Assembly: GCA_903892355.1 (NCBI GenBank)
Contig: CAITIE010000125.1
Location: 1 to 64,000, forward strand
DNA: 64,000 nt
Direction of reading: 5' to 3'
DNA from: an uncultured Pirellula sp.
Lineage (GTDB): Bacteria; Planctomycetota; Planctomycetia; Pirellulales; Pirellulaceae
Each line of letters opens with the position of its first letter. Positions within the stretch are counted from its first letter, which is position 1. Under the pieces are notes generated by a model. It saw only the letters and a program-made list of their open reading frames with translations. It had not been told where the DNA came from and did no database searches. The translations under genes were made by a program, and so were the position numbers. Positions 26,781-36,431 of this stretch are shown here, in pieces.

Positions 26781-27875
26781 CTAGTTACAACCGGCAGCTT
26801 GGTAGACTGCGTCGAGTACTTGTTGCGTTTGCAACGTCATCGTGCCCCAGCTCTCGTCGGGCGTTTTTCCTCGCAAGGCTGCGTGGAATGTCTCAAACAT
26901 GTTGATTTCTTGAGATGGGGCATGGCCAGAGTCGTATTCGGCCACCGAGAATCGCTTCACACGTCGATGCATGTGGAAATCGCATTCATTGGCGGCGAAC
27001 TCCGGTTGCACAACGTCATAACCCACGTTGGATCCAAAGATCGGCAGAACGAAATCGTCCACCCAAACACTTCCTTTTTCACCGCTGATGTGAACCCATT
27101 GCTGGTGCTGCGTCGCAAAGGAGCAGTAGAAGCTGGCTGAGACGCCGTTATCAAAAAGAAGCTCAGCAGAAAACTCGGCAGGAACCGGCCGCGGGCTTCC
27201 GTCACCTTGAAACGTTCTCAAGCATTTTGCGGTAACGCTCGTTGGCATACGCCAGCCGTTCACCCACAAAATCATTCGGATGTTGTACCAACCCAAATCC
27301 CCCAACGCACCATGTGGCTCGTAGTTGGAGTTGGACCGAATGTTCGATTTGCGAAATGCTTCATCCCCGTTGAATGAAAAGTGGGTAGCGATTCGAGTGA
27401 TCGGACCAACCGAGGTTCCATCATCAAGCGTTTTTCGTAGCATCGGCAATCGCTGGCTGTGCATGAACATGACCCCATCCATGAACTGAACCTGGTTCGC
27501 TTTGCACACGTCGAGAACCTCCTGCAGTTCACCTGCCGTGAGGGCCGCTGGCTTTTCCGCCAGTACATGCTTGCCATGCTTCGCGGCCGCGATGATCCAT
27601 TCTTTGCGAAGTGCGGTTGGTAGCGGAATATAGACGGCATCGATCTGTGGATCTTCCAGCAACGATTGATAACTCGCGTACGGTTTTGGCGTTACCTTTT
27701 GCGGGCAACTTCCTTGGCAATCATCGATAAATTTTTGCGCTGTTGCCAAGTCACGACTGGCGACCGCCGCCACACGACCATGTTTCGTCCTCGCCAATGC
27801 TCTCCAGTTCTTTTTGGCAATCCCCGCCGTGGAGAGAAATCCCCATCGGCAATGTTCAGAGGGTAATGGCAGCAT
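26781..27875 (-). CDS. Gfo/Idh/MocA-family NAD(P)-dependent oxidoreductase
   Basis: A 364-residue dehydrogenase. It has an N-terminal Rossmann fold (W-G-F-L-S-T-A-G-I-A-K-K, about 11-22), the central E-K-P motif in H-V-L-A-E-K-P-A-A-L-T that carries the catalytic lysine, and a C-terminal alpha/beta domain with G-A-L-G-D-L-G-W-Y-N-I-R and a late R-V-K-R-F-S segment. The family oxidises or epimerises sugars and related alcohols; the substrate cannot be told. The ATG at 27875 gives the usual N-terminus and has AAGG about 9 bases upstream; the longer frame to 28040 adds unrelated sequence. Large numbers of such enzymes are typical of planctomycetes. Confidence 0.9.
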   Translation of the reverse strand: MLPLPSEHCRWGFLSTAGIAKKNWRALARTKHGRVAAVASRDLATAQKFIDDCQGSCPQKVTPKPYASYQSLLEDPQIDAVYIPLPTALRKEWIIAAAKHGKHVLAEKPAALTAGELQEVLDVCKANQVQFMDGVMFMHSQRLPMLRKTLDDGTSVGPITRIATHFSFNGDEAFRKSNIRSNSNYEPHGALGDLGWYNIRMILWVNGWRMPTSVTAKCLRTFQGDGSPRPVPAEFSAELLFDNGVSASFYCSFATQHQQWVHISGEKGSVWVDDFVLPIFGSNVGYDVVQPEFAANECDFHMHRRVKRFSVAEYDSGHAPSQEINMFETFHAALRGKTPDESWGTMTLQTQQVLDAVYQAAGCN

Positions 27876-28161
27876 CGCGAGAACCTTTTTTGGTAAGTGG
27901 TGATACGGAGTGTTGGTACGAGGTGTCTGAGATACGATTCGGTACGCCCACGGCCCGATATTCCATCGGTTTTCGAGGTTTTCGCAAGGGGCCTCCAGAG
28001 AAAGTCCTCCCGGTGGCCACGATTCCCATGGTATTTTCATTGTTGCGTTTTTGCGGGATTGTACTTTTCAACCATCACAATGGACCTTGGGCACTTCGCA
28101 TCCACCGTTCATAATCGATGCACGTTCAACAGGAACAAACCTCTTTCGAGATAAGCAAAAC

Positions 28162-29946
28162 ATGGATCGCACGGCTTACTTGGCTCGCAGGCAACGCATC
28201 GCCAGCGTTATGCTCCTGATCATGATGTCGGCCAGTCCGAGTATCATCACCGGTTTCAGCATTACCGGTTTCAGCATCACCGCAGCGCGAGCCTATGGCC
28301 AATCCACGCCTTCAGCCACCTCCCGACCTGCAGCCGCCCCCCGACCTGCAGCCGCCAGTCCCGTCCAGCTCTCGCTCACCAAACAAATTGAGGTGGCGCC
28401 CGGGACTCAGAGGTTTCATCGAATCTCCGAAACCGCCACGTGGGACGCGAATCGAACCGCAGTGATCGTCTGCGACGTCTGGGATTCGCATCATTGCCTG
28501 AGCGCGGTTCGGCGGGTCAACGAAGTTGCTCCGCGGATCGATCGTTTTGTAGATGCGATGCGACGACAAGGATCCACGATCATCCACGCCCCCAGCGATT
28601 GCATGCCCTACTATGCAACGCATACAGCGCGACTTCGCTCGCAATCGGTACCCATCGCTCCTGAAACTCCCGAGGGCATCTCAAAATGGTGCGATCGCAT
28701 CCCGGCTGAAGAAGGCTATCCGTATCCGGTGGACCAATCCGACGGAGGCGAAGATGACGAGCCTATCGAACACGCCCAGTGGCAAGAGACGCTTCGGGAC
28801 ATGGGCCGGAATCCGAAGGCCCCGTGGCAAAAGCAAACCGAACTTATCCGGATCGATGAAGCCAATGACTTCATCAGCGATAGCGGCAAAGAAATTTGGA
28901 GCATCCTAGCGTCGCGTGGGATTGAGCACGTGATGCTCTGCGGGGTCCATACCAACATGTGTGTACTCGGACGCCCATTCGGCCTAAGGCAGCTCAACTC
29001 GCACGGAATGCATGCCGTTTTGGTACGCGACCTTACCGACACGATGTACAATCCCCTTCGCTGGCCCTATGTCAATCACTTCAGCGGCACCGATGCTGTA
29101 ATCGATTACATCGAACGCACGGTTTGCGAAACGATCACTAGCGACCAAATTCTCGGCGATCGTCCTTACCGTTTCCCATTGGACGATCGCCCCCACTGGG
29201 CAATCTTGATCGCAGAAGACGAGTACAAAACCGAGGAGACCTTGGGACGCTGGGCGACCGAGCACTTGGCCAAGGACTTCCGAGTGTCACTCGTCTACAG
29301 TGCAGCCGATTCGCCGAACCAACTCCGGGGCCTTGATGCACTCGACGATGCCGATGCCCTCCTGGTCAGCGTCCGGCGCCGTCCTTTGCCCGAATCCGAC
29401 CTGAAAAAGATTCGTTTATTCGTCGCCTCCGGTCGTCCCGTACTGGGGATTCGTACTGCTAGCCATGCGTTCAGTCTTCGCAACGGAGCCGCATCGCCCG
29501 GTTTGAGCCAATGGCCGGAGTTTGACGCGCAGGTGTTCGGCGGAAACTACACCAACCACCATGGAAATCACTTACCGACTACCGTTTCCGTCGATCCCCA
29601 AACCGACCACCCCCTTGTCGAATCCCCAGAACGGGGAAAAAACCTATACGTCAGCAAAGGCTCGCTCTACCGTGTCCAACCGCTCCGAGCCGGCGCGAAG
29701 ATCCTTTGGTATGGAACGGTTGATGGTGAACTGGCAGAACCAGTCGCCTGGACATTTGTTCGAGAAGACTCCGGAAAATCGTTCTATACTTCCCTGGGGC
29801 ACGCGAGCGATTTCGAACAAGACGACTTCTGCGCACTTCTGATGAACGCCTGCTATTGGTTGACCGACCGGCCAAAACGGGTAACCCCAGAAACCGTAGA
29901 ACATGAACACCATCGCTACCGACGCGGCCAAGGCAAACAACGATAA
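28162..29946 (+). CDS. Exported isochorismatase-like hydrolase fused to ThuA-like domain
   Basis: A 594-residue two-domain protein. A signal peptide is followed by an Ala/Pro linker. Residues about 90-330 form a cysteine hydrolase domain: T-A-V-I-V-C-D-V-W-D with the catalytic Asp, and H-V-M-L-C-G-V-H-T-N-M-C-V-L-G-R-P with the nucleophilic Cys. Residues about 345-590 form a ThuA-like (glutamine amidotransferase-like) domain: W-A-I-L-I-A-E-D-E-Y-K-T-E-E-T-L, D-A-L-L-V-S-V-R-R-R-P, F-G-G-N-Y-T-N-H-H-G, and late K-I-L-W-Y-G and S-L-G-H-A-S-D-F. ThuA domains are linked to carbohydrate use. The signal peptide region contains a 15-base tandem duplication giving I-T-G-F-S repeats. The longer frame from 28051 lacks a signal. 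Confidence 0.85.
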   Translation: MDRTAYLARRQRIASVMLLIMMSASPSIITGFSITGFSITAARAYGQSTPSATSRPAAAPRPAAASPVQLSLTKQIEVAPGTQRFHRISETATWDANRTAVIVCDVWDSHHCLSAVRRVNEVAPRIDRFVDAMRRQGSTIIHAPSDCMPYYATHTARLRSQSVPIAPETPEGISKWCDRIPAEEGYPYPVDQSDGGEDDEPIEHAQWQETLRDMGRNPKAPWQKQTELIRIDEANDFISDSGKEIWSILASRGIEHVMLCGVHTNMCVLGRPFGLRQLNSHGMHAVLVRDLTDTMYNPLRWPYVNHFSGTDAVIDYIERTVCETITSDQILGDRPYRFPLDDRPHWAILIAEDEYKTEETLGRWATEHLAKDFRVSLVYSAADSPNQLRGLDALDDADALLVSVRRRPLPESDLKKIRLFVASGRPVLGIRTASHAFSLRNGAASPGLSQWPEFDAQVFGGNYTNHHGNHLPTTVSVDPQTDHPLVESPERGKNLYVSKGSLYRVQPLRAGAKILWYGTVDGELAEPVAWTFVREDSGKSFYTSLGHASDFEQDDFCALLMNACYWLTDRPKRVTPETVEHEHHRYRRGQGKQR

Positions 29947-29964
29947 TCCCGAAGGTACGCGAAT

Positions 29965-31563
29965 ATGGATCGACAAAAGTATCAAGAATTGGTCGGAACT
30001 TTCTTTGAATGGAACCAAGCCGAACTGACCAAGATCTTTTCGGAACTTCTTTCGGCCGTGGCTGCGGAGAAATCACTAACTCCCGCGCAGATCATGAGCC
30101 AGAACTACGAGACCGCTCGGGCCAACCCAGAAATTCACGTGCTCCCAGGTAATCTAAAAGATGCCCGGGATGCAATCTTCCCGTATTTTTGGGGGACCGA
30201 TAGCTGGAACAACCCGCTGCATCTGGAGAACGTCCGCGGACCTGCAAACCAAGCCTCCCTGATCGGAGCCCTGGCATGCTTGCTCAAAAACCCGAACCTC
30301 TGCACCGATCGCTACAGCCAACGCTCCAACGAACTCGAGGTCAAGGCGATTACGACTTTGGCCAACCTTATCTACTACCACACCATCGATCCCTGGGGCG
30401 TTTTCACCATCGGTGGAACCATTTCCAACTTCTACGGGGCCAAAATCGGTATTGAACGCGCTATCCCCGGTGCCATGCAGACCGGTTTACAAGGTCATCG
30501 AATTGTGGGTATCTGCTCGCAAGCAGGTCACTACTCCAACCAAACGGTCGCGGGTTGGTTAGGAATCGGCACCGAGAACTTGATCGAAATCCCCACCGAT
30601 GAAAACCTCAGCATGCGCGTCGACCTGCTCGATGAAAAAGTGGAGGAACTACTCAGTGCCAAAGTCAAGATCGCGTACATTTGCGCCACCTTTGGCACCA
30701 CCGATGGATTCGGAATCGATGATGTGAAAGCGATCCGGCAATGCGTGCAGTCACGCTGCGAAAAATGGAATGTTCCGATGCCTCAAATCCACGTTGATGC
30801 CGCCGTCGGCTGGGCAATCTCCATGCTGACTGATTACGATCGCCGCAACAATCCCCTTCAGTTTGAACCTTATGTTTTGGAACTGATCCAACGCGTACAA
30901 TCGTACACGGAGGGATTGCGATATGCGGATAGCGTCACCATCGATTTTCATAAAATGGGACGAGGCCACTACCCCTCGAGCGCCTTCATCGTCAACCGCC
31001 GAGAAGACCTGAAATACCTTGCTCGATCAGTGAATGATACCCCCTATTTCTCCGATGCCGATGCGCGGCGCGACCCGGCCTTGTTCACGTTGGAATGCTC
31101 GCGTCCCGCGATCGGCCCCTATGCCGTGGTCGCTTCCCTCAACGGCATCGGATTGACCGGTTGGCAAATGCTCATCGCACGGTCGCTCGAAATGGCACAA
31201 CGGCTCAAGGACCGGTTGTCCAAAATCGAGTACTGTAAAGTTCTCAATGCTGGAACGACAGGACCGAGCGTCAATTGGTGGGTCCTCCCCAAAGGCCGCA
31301 ACGCTGAGGAGATCTTTCAACGGATGGTTCGCAATGAACTCACCGAAGAGCAACGAAGCCGCTACGCTCGTGAAATCCGGCACTTGTTCGACAAAAGACT
31401 CAAAATGATGGACCCTGCACTCGACGCTCGCCTCGGATTCACAACAAGTTTTGGATACTGCCCTCACGGCATCAACATTCCCGCATGGAAAGCCGTCTTC
31501 TTCAACCCAAAAACCACCGACGAAATGGTCGACCGCATCGCCACCAGCATCGAAGAACTCTAA
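29965..31563 (+). CDS. Group II pyridoxal-phosphate-dependent decarboxylase
   Basis: A 532-residue PLP enzyme of the aspartate aminotransferase fold related to glutamate, tyrosine and aromatic amino acid decarboxylases. Visible landmarks: F-T-I-G-G-T-I-S-N at 147-155, S-Q-A-G-H-Y-S with His189 stacking on PLP, Q-I-H-V-D-A-A-V-G-W with Asp278 contacting the pyridine nitrogen, and T-I-D-F-H-K-M-G-R-G with Lys330 as the Schiff-base lysine. Substrate not predictable. The ATG has GAAGG about 9 bases upstream and starts 18 bases after the isochorismatase-ThuA gene, so the pair may be co-transcribed. Confidence 0.9.
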   Translation: MDRQKYQELVGTFFEWNQAELTKIFSELLSAVAAEKSLTPAQIMSQNYETARANPEIHVLPGNLKDARDAIFPYFWGTDSWNNPLHLENVRGPANQASLIGALACLLKNPNLCTDRYSQRSNELEVKAITTLANLIYYHTIDPWGVFTIGGTISNFYGAKIGIERAIPGAMQTGLQGHRIVGICSQAGHYSNQTVAGWLGIGTENLIEIPTDENLSMRVDLLDEKVEELLSAKVKIAYICATFGTTDGFGIDDVKAIRQCVQSRCEKWNVPMPQIHVDAAVGWAISMLTDYDRRNNPLQFEPYVLELIQRVQSYTEGLRYADSVTIDFHKMGRGHYPSSAFIVNRREDLKYLARSVNDTPYFSDADARRDPALFTLECSRPAIGPYAVVASLNGIGLTGWQMLIARSLEMAQRLKDRLSKIEYCKVLNAGTTGPSVNWWVLPKGRNAEEIFQRMVRNELTEEQRSRYAREIRHLFDKRLKMMDPALDARLGFTTSFGYCPHGINIPAWKAVFFNPKTTDEMVDRIATSIEEL

Positions 31564-31737
31564 ACGATGCCTAGGACTAAGAATCCAACCCCCACATCGA
31601 GTGGGTGGCTCCAGGAATTTGAATCGCTCTGTGACCAAACGTGTCACAAGACGTCCGAAGCTGGATAGGGTCGCCCGATTGGGCATGCCATCTGTGTTAG
31701 ACGTCTTGAGCTGCTCATTGAGCAAAGGAGCCATGCG

Positions 31738-34206
31738 ATGCCGAACGACTTGAAATCCCCACCCGTTGCAAAAACATCTGTCGCAAAACCATTGGAAAGC
31801 AAAACGCAGGGCCAATCTATTTTGAAACCGAGTACGAAACCTTCCGCGGGTGAGCTTGACACCGCCATGAGCTCCGATCGCGGTGATCACGTCCGCAAAA
31901 ACCTCGATACTCCTTTGGAGGCAACTTCTGGCATGACTGGCAAAATCATTGCCGACGTCTCGAAATGTGAAACGAATGTTTCCACGTTGAACCGCCAGTG
32001 TAGGATTCCGACCGAGTTCTTCCGGATGTTGAAAGAAAAATGGGGCTTCGACTCCCTTCGGATGTCCCAGCAACAAGCGATCGACTCCATCATCGCGGGC
32101 CGGGATACGTTGGTGGTGATGCCGACCGGTGGCGGAAAATCGCTGTGCTACCAAGCCCCTGCTGTTTTTCGAGGCGGAGTCACGATCGTTGTCTCGCCAC
32201 TGATCGCATTGATGAAAGATCAAGTCGACGGGCTGTGCCAACTCGGGATCCCTGCAGTACGAATCGATAGTTCTTTGGATACGAATGAAAAAAGGATTAT
32301 CGCGAATCGTATCCGCTCTCGTGAGATCCAACTCGTGTTCGTTTCTCCTGAACGCGCCGTCTCTGAAGATTTCATGAGATTGCTCGAGGGGAGCGACGTG
32401 CATGCGATCGCTGTGGATGAAGCCCACTGTGTATCCCAATGGGGGCATGATTTTCGGCCGGAGTACCGCCAGCTATCAAAGCTGCGCGAACGGTATCCAA
32501 ACGCTGCGATGCACGCGTTCACGGCGACCGCAACTCAAAAAGTTCGAGACGATATCTGCGAACAGCTTCAACTCAGGGAGCCAAACGTTGTTGTCAGTTC
32601 TTTCGATCGCCCGAATTTGACGTATCGCGTTCTCAACCAACTGCAATTGGTCGACCAAGTCCGCGAGGTCCTTGATCGTCATCGGGGAGAAGGAGGGATC
32701 ATTTATTGCTTGCGTCGCGCCGATGTCGAACAGATGAGTCAAACCCTCGCCCAACTGGGATACTCGGTAGCAGCGTACCACGCTGGACTTTCGGCAGAGC
32801 AGCGCCGCATCGCCCAGGAAGCATTCATCAAGGAATCGGTCGATATCATCGTAGCAACGGTCGCATTTGGAATGGGGATCGATCGATCCAACGTCCGGTT
32901 TGTAGTTCACACCTCCATTCCAAAATCGATCGAACACTACCAACAAGAGACTGGACGCGCGGGCCGCGATGGGCTATCGGCCGAATGCGTTCTTTTCTAC
33001 AGCCTTCGCGATGTGCTAGCGATTCGACGGATGACGGAGTCCTCGCTGATCGAAGCCAAAGCCGACCAAGCTTTGGTCGAAGCCGTTCGACAACAAATTC
33101 AAGAAATGGATAGTTACTGCAAGACTCCGGTTTGCCGTCATAAATCGCTGTCGGAGTATTTCGGCGAATCCTACGATTCGGCTAACTGCGACGCTTGCGA
33201 TGTCTGTCTGGGAGACACCGATAACGTTGCCGAGGCCAAGGTGATCGCTCAGAAAATTTTGTCCTGCATCCATCGCACTGGCGAACGATTTGGCATCAAT
33301 TATGTCGTGGACGTTCTTGTCGGTGCCACTTCTGCCGATGTGCAGAGACGGGGACACACGACACTTAGTACCTTCGGCATTCTTAAAGAGTTTCCGAAAG
33401 AGCAACTTCGAGATTGGGTCCAGCAGTTGGTCGGCCAAGGTACCGTGGATCTCGTCGGCGATCCATATCCCATTCTAAAACTCAACATGAGGTCTAAAGA
33501 AACGTTGTTCGGTGACCATCAGCCTCGCTTGATCCATAATGCGGTCAAAAAGGCGAAAGCTTCGAAGAAGCCCCAGGCATTGGCGTTCGATTTCCCGAAA
33601 GACCTTTTCGAGGTTTTGAGAAAGCTGCGCAGGCAGTTGGCCGATCAGTCCAATATCCCACCCTATCTTGTTTTCTCCGATGCTGTCCTTGCAGAGATGA
33701 GCGCTCGCCGGCCTTCGGGTCGATCCGAGCTTCTCTTGGTCAACGGAGTTGGTGCTAGCAAAGCCGATCAATTCGGAAACGCATTCCTCGACGCCATTCG
33801 CGGTTACTGCAGTCAGACAGGGCTGGCCCTCGATGCATCCTTTGCCAATCAACCCCGTCCAATAGCAAGCTCCACCAGCACCGAATTGAAGTCGAACCTT
33901 CGGGCGCTTGCGAAACCACTCTTGCTTTCGGGAAAAAGCATCGAAGAAACCGCGGCTTCGATCGGCGGAGCTGTATCCACCGTAGGTGGCTACGTTGCCG
34001 AGCTGATCGAACAAGGCTTAATCGACGATATTCGACCTTGGGTTTCCGTCGACAACCAACTCAAGATCATCGGGGCAGCAGACAAAGTGGGTCGCGAACG
34101 ACTCAGGCCGATCTTTGAAGAACTCGGAGGATCTATCCCCTACGATCAGATCCGTGCTACGCTCACTCTCGAACGAACCCAATCTCCAAACGGTATAGGA
34201 ACATAG
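31738..34206 (+). CDS. recQ: ATP-dependent DNA helicase RecQ
   Basis: An 822-residue 3'-5' helicase. A 90-residue low-complexity N-terminal extension precedes the motor: Walker A M-P-T-G-G-G-K-S (128-135), S-P-L-I-A-L-M-K-D-Q, D-E-A-H (227-230), T-A-T-A-T and Q-E-T-G-R-A-G-R-D-G (arginine finger). A four-cysteine zinc site (C-x5-C...C-D-A-C-D-V-C), a RecQ C-terminal winged helix and an HRDC domain (about 615-700) follow, then a helix-turn-helix-like C-terminal segment (S-I-E-E-T-A-A-S-I-G). RecQ acts in recombination repair and fork restart. AAAGGAG 7 bases before the ATG supports the long start. A 473-residue antisense frame across this gene is spurious. Confidence 0.96.
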   Translation: MPNDLKSPPVAKTSVAKPLESKTQGQSILKPSTKPSAGELDTAMSSDRGDHVRKNLDTPLEATSGMTGKIIADVSKCETNVSTLNRQCRIPTEFFRMLKEKWGFDSLRMSQQQAIDSIIAGRDTLVVMPTGGGKSLCYQAPAVFRGGVTIVVSPLIALMKDQVDGLCQLGIPAVRIDSSLDTNEKRIIANRIRSREIQLVFVSPERAVSEDFMRLLEGSDVHAIAVDEAHCVSQWGHDFRPEYRQLSKLRERYPNAAMHAFTATATQKVRDDICEQLQLREPNVVVSSFDRPNLTYRVLNQLQLVDQVREVLDRHRGEGGIIYCLRRADVEQMSQTLAQLGYSVAAYHAGLSAEQRRIAQEAFIKESVDIIVATVAFGMGIDRSNVRFVVHTSIPKSIEHYQQETGRAGRDGLSAECVLFYSLRDVLAIRRMTESSLIEAKADQALVEAVRQQIQEMDSYCKTPVCRHKSLSEYFGESYDSANCDACDVCLGDTDNVAEAKVIAQKILSCIHRTGERFGINYVVDVLVGATSADVQRRGHTTLSTFGILKEFPKEQLRDWVQQLVGQGTVDLVGDPYPILKLNMRSKETLFGDHQPRLIHNAVKKAKASKKPQALAFDFPKDLFEVLRKLRRQLADQSNIPPYLVFSDAVLAEMSARRPSGRSELLLVNGVGASKADQFGNAFLDAIRGYCSQTGLALDASFANQPRPIASSTSTELKSNLRALAKPLLLSGKSIEETAASIGGAVSTVGGYVAELIEQGLIDDIRPWVSVDNQLKIIGAADKVGRERLRPIFEELGGSIPYDQIRATLTLERTQSPNGIGT

Positions 34207-34229
34207 TCGCAAGCACATAGCCCACTGCT

Positions 34230-34322
34230 AGCAATCAGAGGTGCATCACGCACGACATTTAGCAATCAGAGGTGCATCACGCACGACATTTAGCAATCAG
34301 AGGTGCATCACGCACTACATTT
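34230..34322. repeat. Three 31-bp tandem repeats
   Basis: Three head-to-tail copies of a 31-base unit beginning AGCAATCAGAGGTGCATCAC and ending ACATTT: 34230-34260, 34261-34291, 34292-34322. Copies 1 and 2 are identical; copy 3 has one substitution (CACTACATTT for CACGACATTT). They begin 24 bases after the recQ stop. There are no spacers, so this is not a CRISPR array. Confidence 0.95.
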
Positions 34323-34352
34323 GGGATGCTTGCCCAAGCCAAAGATTTGGCA

Positions 34353-34399
34353 TCCCAAGGCGGCCGATCGCATCGCACCCACGATCAACCGCCTTGGGA
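34353..34399. other. Long perfect inverted repeat (hairpin)
   Basis: TCCCAAGGCGG at 34353-34363 pairs perfectly with CCGCCTTGGGA at 34389-34399 around a 25-base loop, and CGATCG/CGATC inside the loop can extend the pairing. No T-run follows on either strand. It could be a transcript-end structure for recQ, an mRNA stability element or a protein binding site. Confidence 0.6.
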
Positions 34400-34880
34400 A
34401 AGCCATCCCCCCTGGGAGTTCTCACCTGCGAGTCGGTGCAACTCGCAATTTCTAGAATCTTGTCTCAAATCGCTTTAGAAAACACCAGCAAAGTCTCGCA
34501 TCCAAGGGCTCTCAGGAGCCGCTCCTGCGTTCTGCATCTGATGGGTGCTACCGACCGGATCGTTCGGAACAAACTTCCAAAAGACGCATCATGCGAGTGA
34601 GCACCACTGTGTGCGTTTGAGTATCGGTTCCCCTCTTAAAAATCATCCGTTCAACCCGCGTTGTCGGAATAGTCCCCCCATTCTCCGCATTTACTTTGCT
34701 CCATCACAAGGCATCGCGTGATGCAAGGCAATTCTCGCACCTTGAAAACAAGTTTTTTCGCTAGCAAACCGAATCCGAAGATGACTTGCTATCGCATCGC
34801 GGAAACTGCTAGAAGGACGCAGTGGCAGTGCGCCACGAAAATCGAAAATGGGTTGGAACACGAAGGCAAGGATTGCCGTG
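34400..34880. other. Gene-free region upstream of the ExbB-like operon
   Basis: Together with 34207-34352 this makes over 600 bases without a credible gene. Besides the repeats above, it holds a near-palindrome CAGGAGC-C-GCTCCTG around 34518-34532. The promoter of the three-gene membrane operon should be here, but no unambiguous promoter motif was identified. Small open frames in the region show no protein-like composition. Confidence 0.5.
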
Positions 34881-36431
34881 ATGCTTGGACTGAAGAAACA
34901 AACGGCCCCATCTTTCGGGGTAACTCTGCTCCCCGCAACCATTCTTGGTTCGCTGGCATGCGGACTATTTTACTTTTTGATTTCGTTGAAGCCGCTGCGC
35001 AATGATTTATTGATTCGTTATGCGTTGTGCCATTGGGTCGCGATTGCATCCGCTTGGCTTTTTTGCATCGCAACCATTGTCTTGGTTCAGAAATGGTTTG
35101 CTGCACGGCGGCAGATGCAACTCGCGTTCGCTGCGCAACAAGTCCTTGATGAGCTTGTCAATCATCGCTCCTCCTCGGAACGTGAATCGCCGACCGATGG
35201 ATATGGACGGAGTCAGTGGCTGAACACTTTATGGGGTTCCCAGAAACAATCACTCCGGCAAAGCTGGTTCGGCCAGCGGGTTTCGCAGTTGATAGCAAGG
35301 CAACTTAAACGCCGTTCAACGTCGCGTCTGGATGAAGATCTCCGAGAGCTTTCCGATCGCGATGCAGATGCTCAGCACGCAAGTTACGCGATCGTTCGGA
35401 TCAACTGCTGGGCGATGCCGATGCTAGGCTTTTTGGGAACGGTAATCGGGATTTCCGATACCTTGGGACACATGGACGCCCAGGCGTTAGCCAGCGGCTC
35501 ACAAGATGCAGTGAACAGCTTGACGAGCGGGCTGTACGTTGCGTTCGACACCACAGCCGTCGGTTTGGTGTTAACCATGATCGCCATGTTCATTCAATTT
35601 GCAGTCCAACGCGTCGAAGTCCAATTGCTAGGCATGATCGACGATAGTGTTGGTGGAGCGATGCATGAATGTCTGACCGAGACCGAAGTCCACGCCGATA
35701 CCCGCGATGTGGAAGCATCCTTGCGATTGATCACCCAAGGCGTTTTGGAATCCATTGAGAAACTTGTCAACAAGCAGTCGGAACTGTGGCGAGACACGAT
35801 CACGGGCGCGCACGCGCAATGGCAGCAGTTGTCCGATGGAACAACGGCCGCTGCGATGGCCGGTATCCGGCTTGGGATTGATGAATCGCTCCAGCAGCAT
35901 CGGGACTCCATGCGAGTGCATCTTGACCGGGTCGTCGAACTTCACGCGGAAGGAGCCAGCCAAGTGGACGCGCGGTTGCAGCAGTGGCAAACCACGATCT
36001 CCGAACAAGCTCGCGCGGTATTGCGTCAGCAGCAGGAGATGAACAATCACGCGGAGCTTCTTCAAAAACTACTCGATTCGAGCCAAATGATTCATGCGAT
36101 GCAAGGCCCCATCGAAGCGACTTTGCATCGGCTAACCGATGTCGATCGATTCCATGATGCAGCTGTATGCTTGACCGAAGCGGTCGCAGTCATCGGCACT
36201 CAGATGGAGCGGTATGGGTACTTAGGTCGGCAACCCGTTCGGCGCAGAACCCCTGAATCGGGCAGCGCGAGTTCCCCGGTTGGCGACGCGGTGCCCCTGT
36301 CTCCGATCGAGACTGCTCCTGAAAGTCCCGCCCCAAGTTCCGTACCGACGAACGACCAAGTCCATCTCCAACTATTCGATCCACAGGATATCGCGTCCGA
36401 CGAAACCACAACGAAGAGAAAAGCAGGATGA
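34881..36431 (+). CDS. MotA/TolQ/ExbB-type proton channel family protein
   Basis: About 516 residues. Two N-terminal membrane segments precede a cytoplasmic stretch, then the family core: M-P-M-L-G-F-L-G-T-V-I-G-I-S (third helix) and L-Y-V-A-F-D-T-T-A-V-G-L-V-L-T-M-I-A-M-F (fourth helix), as in TolQ/ExbB/MotA. The C-terminal half is a long helical cytoplasmic region with many Gln/Glu/His/Arg residues and a Pro/Ser tail. The ATG at 34881 has AAGGA 9 bases upstream; the ATG at 34848 has none. Its stop overlaps the next start (ATGA), indicating coupling. Such proteins pass ions and drive an ExbD/MotB-like partner; here the partners are probably the two genes that follow. Confidence 0.85.
   Translation: MLGLKKQTAPSFGVTLLPATILGSLACGLFYFLISLKPLRNDLLIRYALCHWVAIASAWLFCIATIVLVQKWFAARRQMQLAFAAQQVLDELVNHRSSSERESPTDGYGRSQWLNTLWGSQKQSLRQSWFGQRVSQLIARQLKRRSTSRLDEDLRELSDRDADAQHASYAIVRINCWAMPMLGFLGTVIGISDTLGHMDAQALASGSQDAVNSLTSGLYVAFDTTAVGLVLTMIAMFIQFAVQRVEVQLLGMIDDSVGGAMHECLTETEVHADTRDVEASLRLITQGVLESIEKLVNKQSELWRDTITGAHAQWQQLSDGTTAAAMAGIRLGIDESLQQHRDSMRVHLDRVVELHAEGASQVDARLQQWQTTISEQARAVLRQQQEMNNHAELLQKLLDSSQMIHAMQGPIEATLHRLTDVDRFHDAAVCLTEAVAVIGTQMERYGYLGRQPVRRRTPESGSASSPVGDAVPLSPIETAPESPAPSSVPTNDQVHLQLFDPQDIASDETTTKRKAG

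Noticed and set aside
31027-32448. Minus-strand 473-codon frame
   Set aside because: It lies antisense to the PLP decarboxylase and RecQ genes, which have clear motifs; its composition (His, Arg, Phe, Gly mix) shows no family pattern.
34230-34322. CRISPR-like array
   Set aside because: The 31-bp units are contiguous with no spacers, there are only three, and no cas gene is present.
34241-34600. 119-codon plus-strand frame after recQ
   Set aside because: It begins within the tandem repeats and has no ribosome site or recognisable sequence.
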